Positions 63,451 to 64,000 of a DNA stretch of 64,000 nucleotides are shown here, piece after piece (the first letter of the stretch is position 1; each line of letters opens with the position of its first letter). Under the pieces are notes generated by a model. That model saw only the letters and a list, made by a program, of their open reading frames with translations. It made no database searches and had not been told where the DNA came from. The stretch spans positions 9,757,501 through 9,821,500 of the forward strand of contig JAUKPH010000017.1 in NCBI GenBank assembly GCA_030549335.1, written 5' to 3'. A program made the translations under genes and the position numbers. This DNA comes from Pontederia crassipes. Taxonomy: Eukaryota > Streptophyta > Magnoliopsida > Commelinales > Pontederiaceae.

Positions 63451-64000
63451 CTACATGGAGTAGCTGGAAGTTGAAGGCGGCATCTGCTGCTGCTCGCCCA
63501 GGAAGCCAAAGGGCCTCTGGCTGTAGCAGTCGAGGTTGTCCCCGTAGCCGACGCCGAGTAGGTCGCAATACCTCTTGTAGTATCCAATCCGGTCGGCAAT
63601 GCGAGAGTCGGGTCCTTTGCCGCACTCCAGCCCTCTGTTGATGATGTTGGTCAGGACTCCGTACCCCAGCAGCCGTCCTGCAGCCGTGTCGGCGGCCGTC
63701 TGGGTCCACCTCCCGGTGATGACGTCGTGGCAGGACGGCTTTGGCGATTGCGGCGTCATCCAGAACCATAACGCTATCTTGAACGAGATGGTCGGGTTCG
63801 TCGCCAACAGCTCCGGGTTGCTGAGCAGGTTGACGCCGATGGTGTTGCCCGCCTGCCCATAATTGTAGTTGCTGCAGGAAGGACGGACGGAGTGAGTTCA
63901 TAGCAAACAGAAAGCTATATGTTTACGTATGTCCATTGTTCTGATTCGAAAACACGGAGGAGAAGAGAAATTTGTGCAGAAACTACTTACTACGATATCT
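63451..64000 (-). CDS. Class I-type endochitinase (GH19), 3' part, gene truncated by window edge
   Basis: Two exon pieces are visible: the last 10 bases of the upstream exon (63,991-64,000), a 119-bp intron (63,872-63,990, GT...AG) and the final exon (63,451-63,871). Across the junction the protein reads QISYNYNYG, a GH19 hallmark. It continues with [42 protein letters not shown] and [15 protein letters not shown]...DNLDC, the canonical end of class I/II plant chitinases, about 140 residues. The family hydrolyses chitin and acts in defence. The catalytic glutamates and any chitin-binding or signal region lie outside the window. The C-terminus, [18 protein letters not shown], differs from the usual short GLLVDTM-type vacuolar extension, so vacuolar or secreted location is uncertain. 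The exon is GC-rich against AT-rich surroundings, as in many monocot defence genes. No stop or frameshift is seen in the visible part. Confidence 0.95.
63872..63990 (-). other. Chitinase intron (119 bp)
   Basis: Minus strand starts GTAAGTAG and ends TTCCTTCCTGCAG. The split Tyr codon (TA|C) restores the conserved SYNYNYG, which fixes both splice sites. Its position matches the second intron of class I chitinase genes. Confidence 0.92.

Noticed and set aside
63437-63901. 154-codon minus-strand frame over the chitinase exon
   Set aside because: It is a shifted frame of the GC-rich exon; the GH19 motifs are in the frame ending at 63,451.
1-64000. tRNA or rRNA genes
   Set aside because: None recognised. 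The tRNA-Asp-like stretch at 47,322 is only the primer site of the retroelement.

Overview
The window is nuclear DNA of a flowering plant, probably a monocot. This rests on a GC-rich GH19 chitinase gene with a short GT-AG intron, an Athila-type Ty3/gypsy retroelement primed by tRNA-Asp, RTE and L1-type LINE pieces, and long AT-rich intergenic DNA. I cannot name the species.

Layout. (1) 1-12,661: a head-to-tail satellite array with monomers of about 170 bp (roughly 74 copies), open at the left edge. Each monomer carries a (GC)n run and an internal 27-bp duplication, and the array shows higher-order registers of about 6, 9, 10 and 12 monomers. (2) 12,662-20,226: a transition zone with two copies of an L1-type LINE 3' part, a degraded copy (D1) of an AT-rich segment, a poly-C tract and a small GC-rich island. 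(3) 20,227-60,142: a head-to-tail tandem segmental duplication, D2 (20,227-34,577) and D3 (34,578-60,142). The copies were later changed separately: D2 gained two LTR-only insertions of one family, and D3 gained a 12.7-kb Athila-type element and a LINE tail. For the Athila element and for the second LTR (27,550-29,740) the sister copy keeps the empty site, so those insertions can be ordered relative to the duplication. (4) 60,143-63,220: AT-rich DNA with a local tandem duplication. (5) 63,221-64,000: the 3' end of a class I-type chitinase gene on the minus strand, running off the window.

Host genes are few. The chitinase is the only one that looks functional. The duplicated segment carries the first coding exon of an unfamiliar gene whose end resembles the start of a plant methyl-CpG-binding (MBD) domain. 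Both copies are damaged: copy A is split by an LTR and has two stops, and copy B has one early stop and a compensated frameshift.

The most interesting points are the satellite's internal architecture, the tandem duplication whose sister copies keep empty insertion sites, the two age layers inside that duplication, and the repeated structure inside the Athila LTR (about 180-bp subrepeats plus a cluster of AAGTTATCA-like motifs). All identities are judged by eye; nothing was computed or searched.
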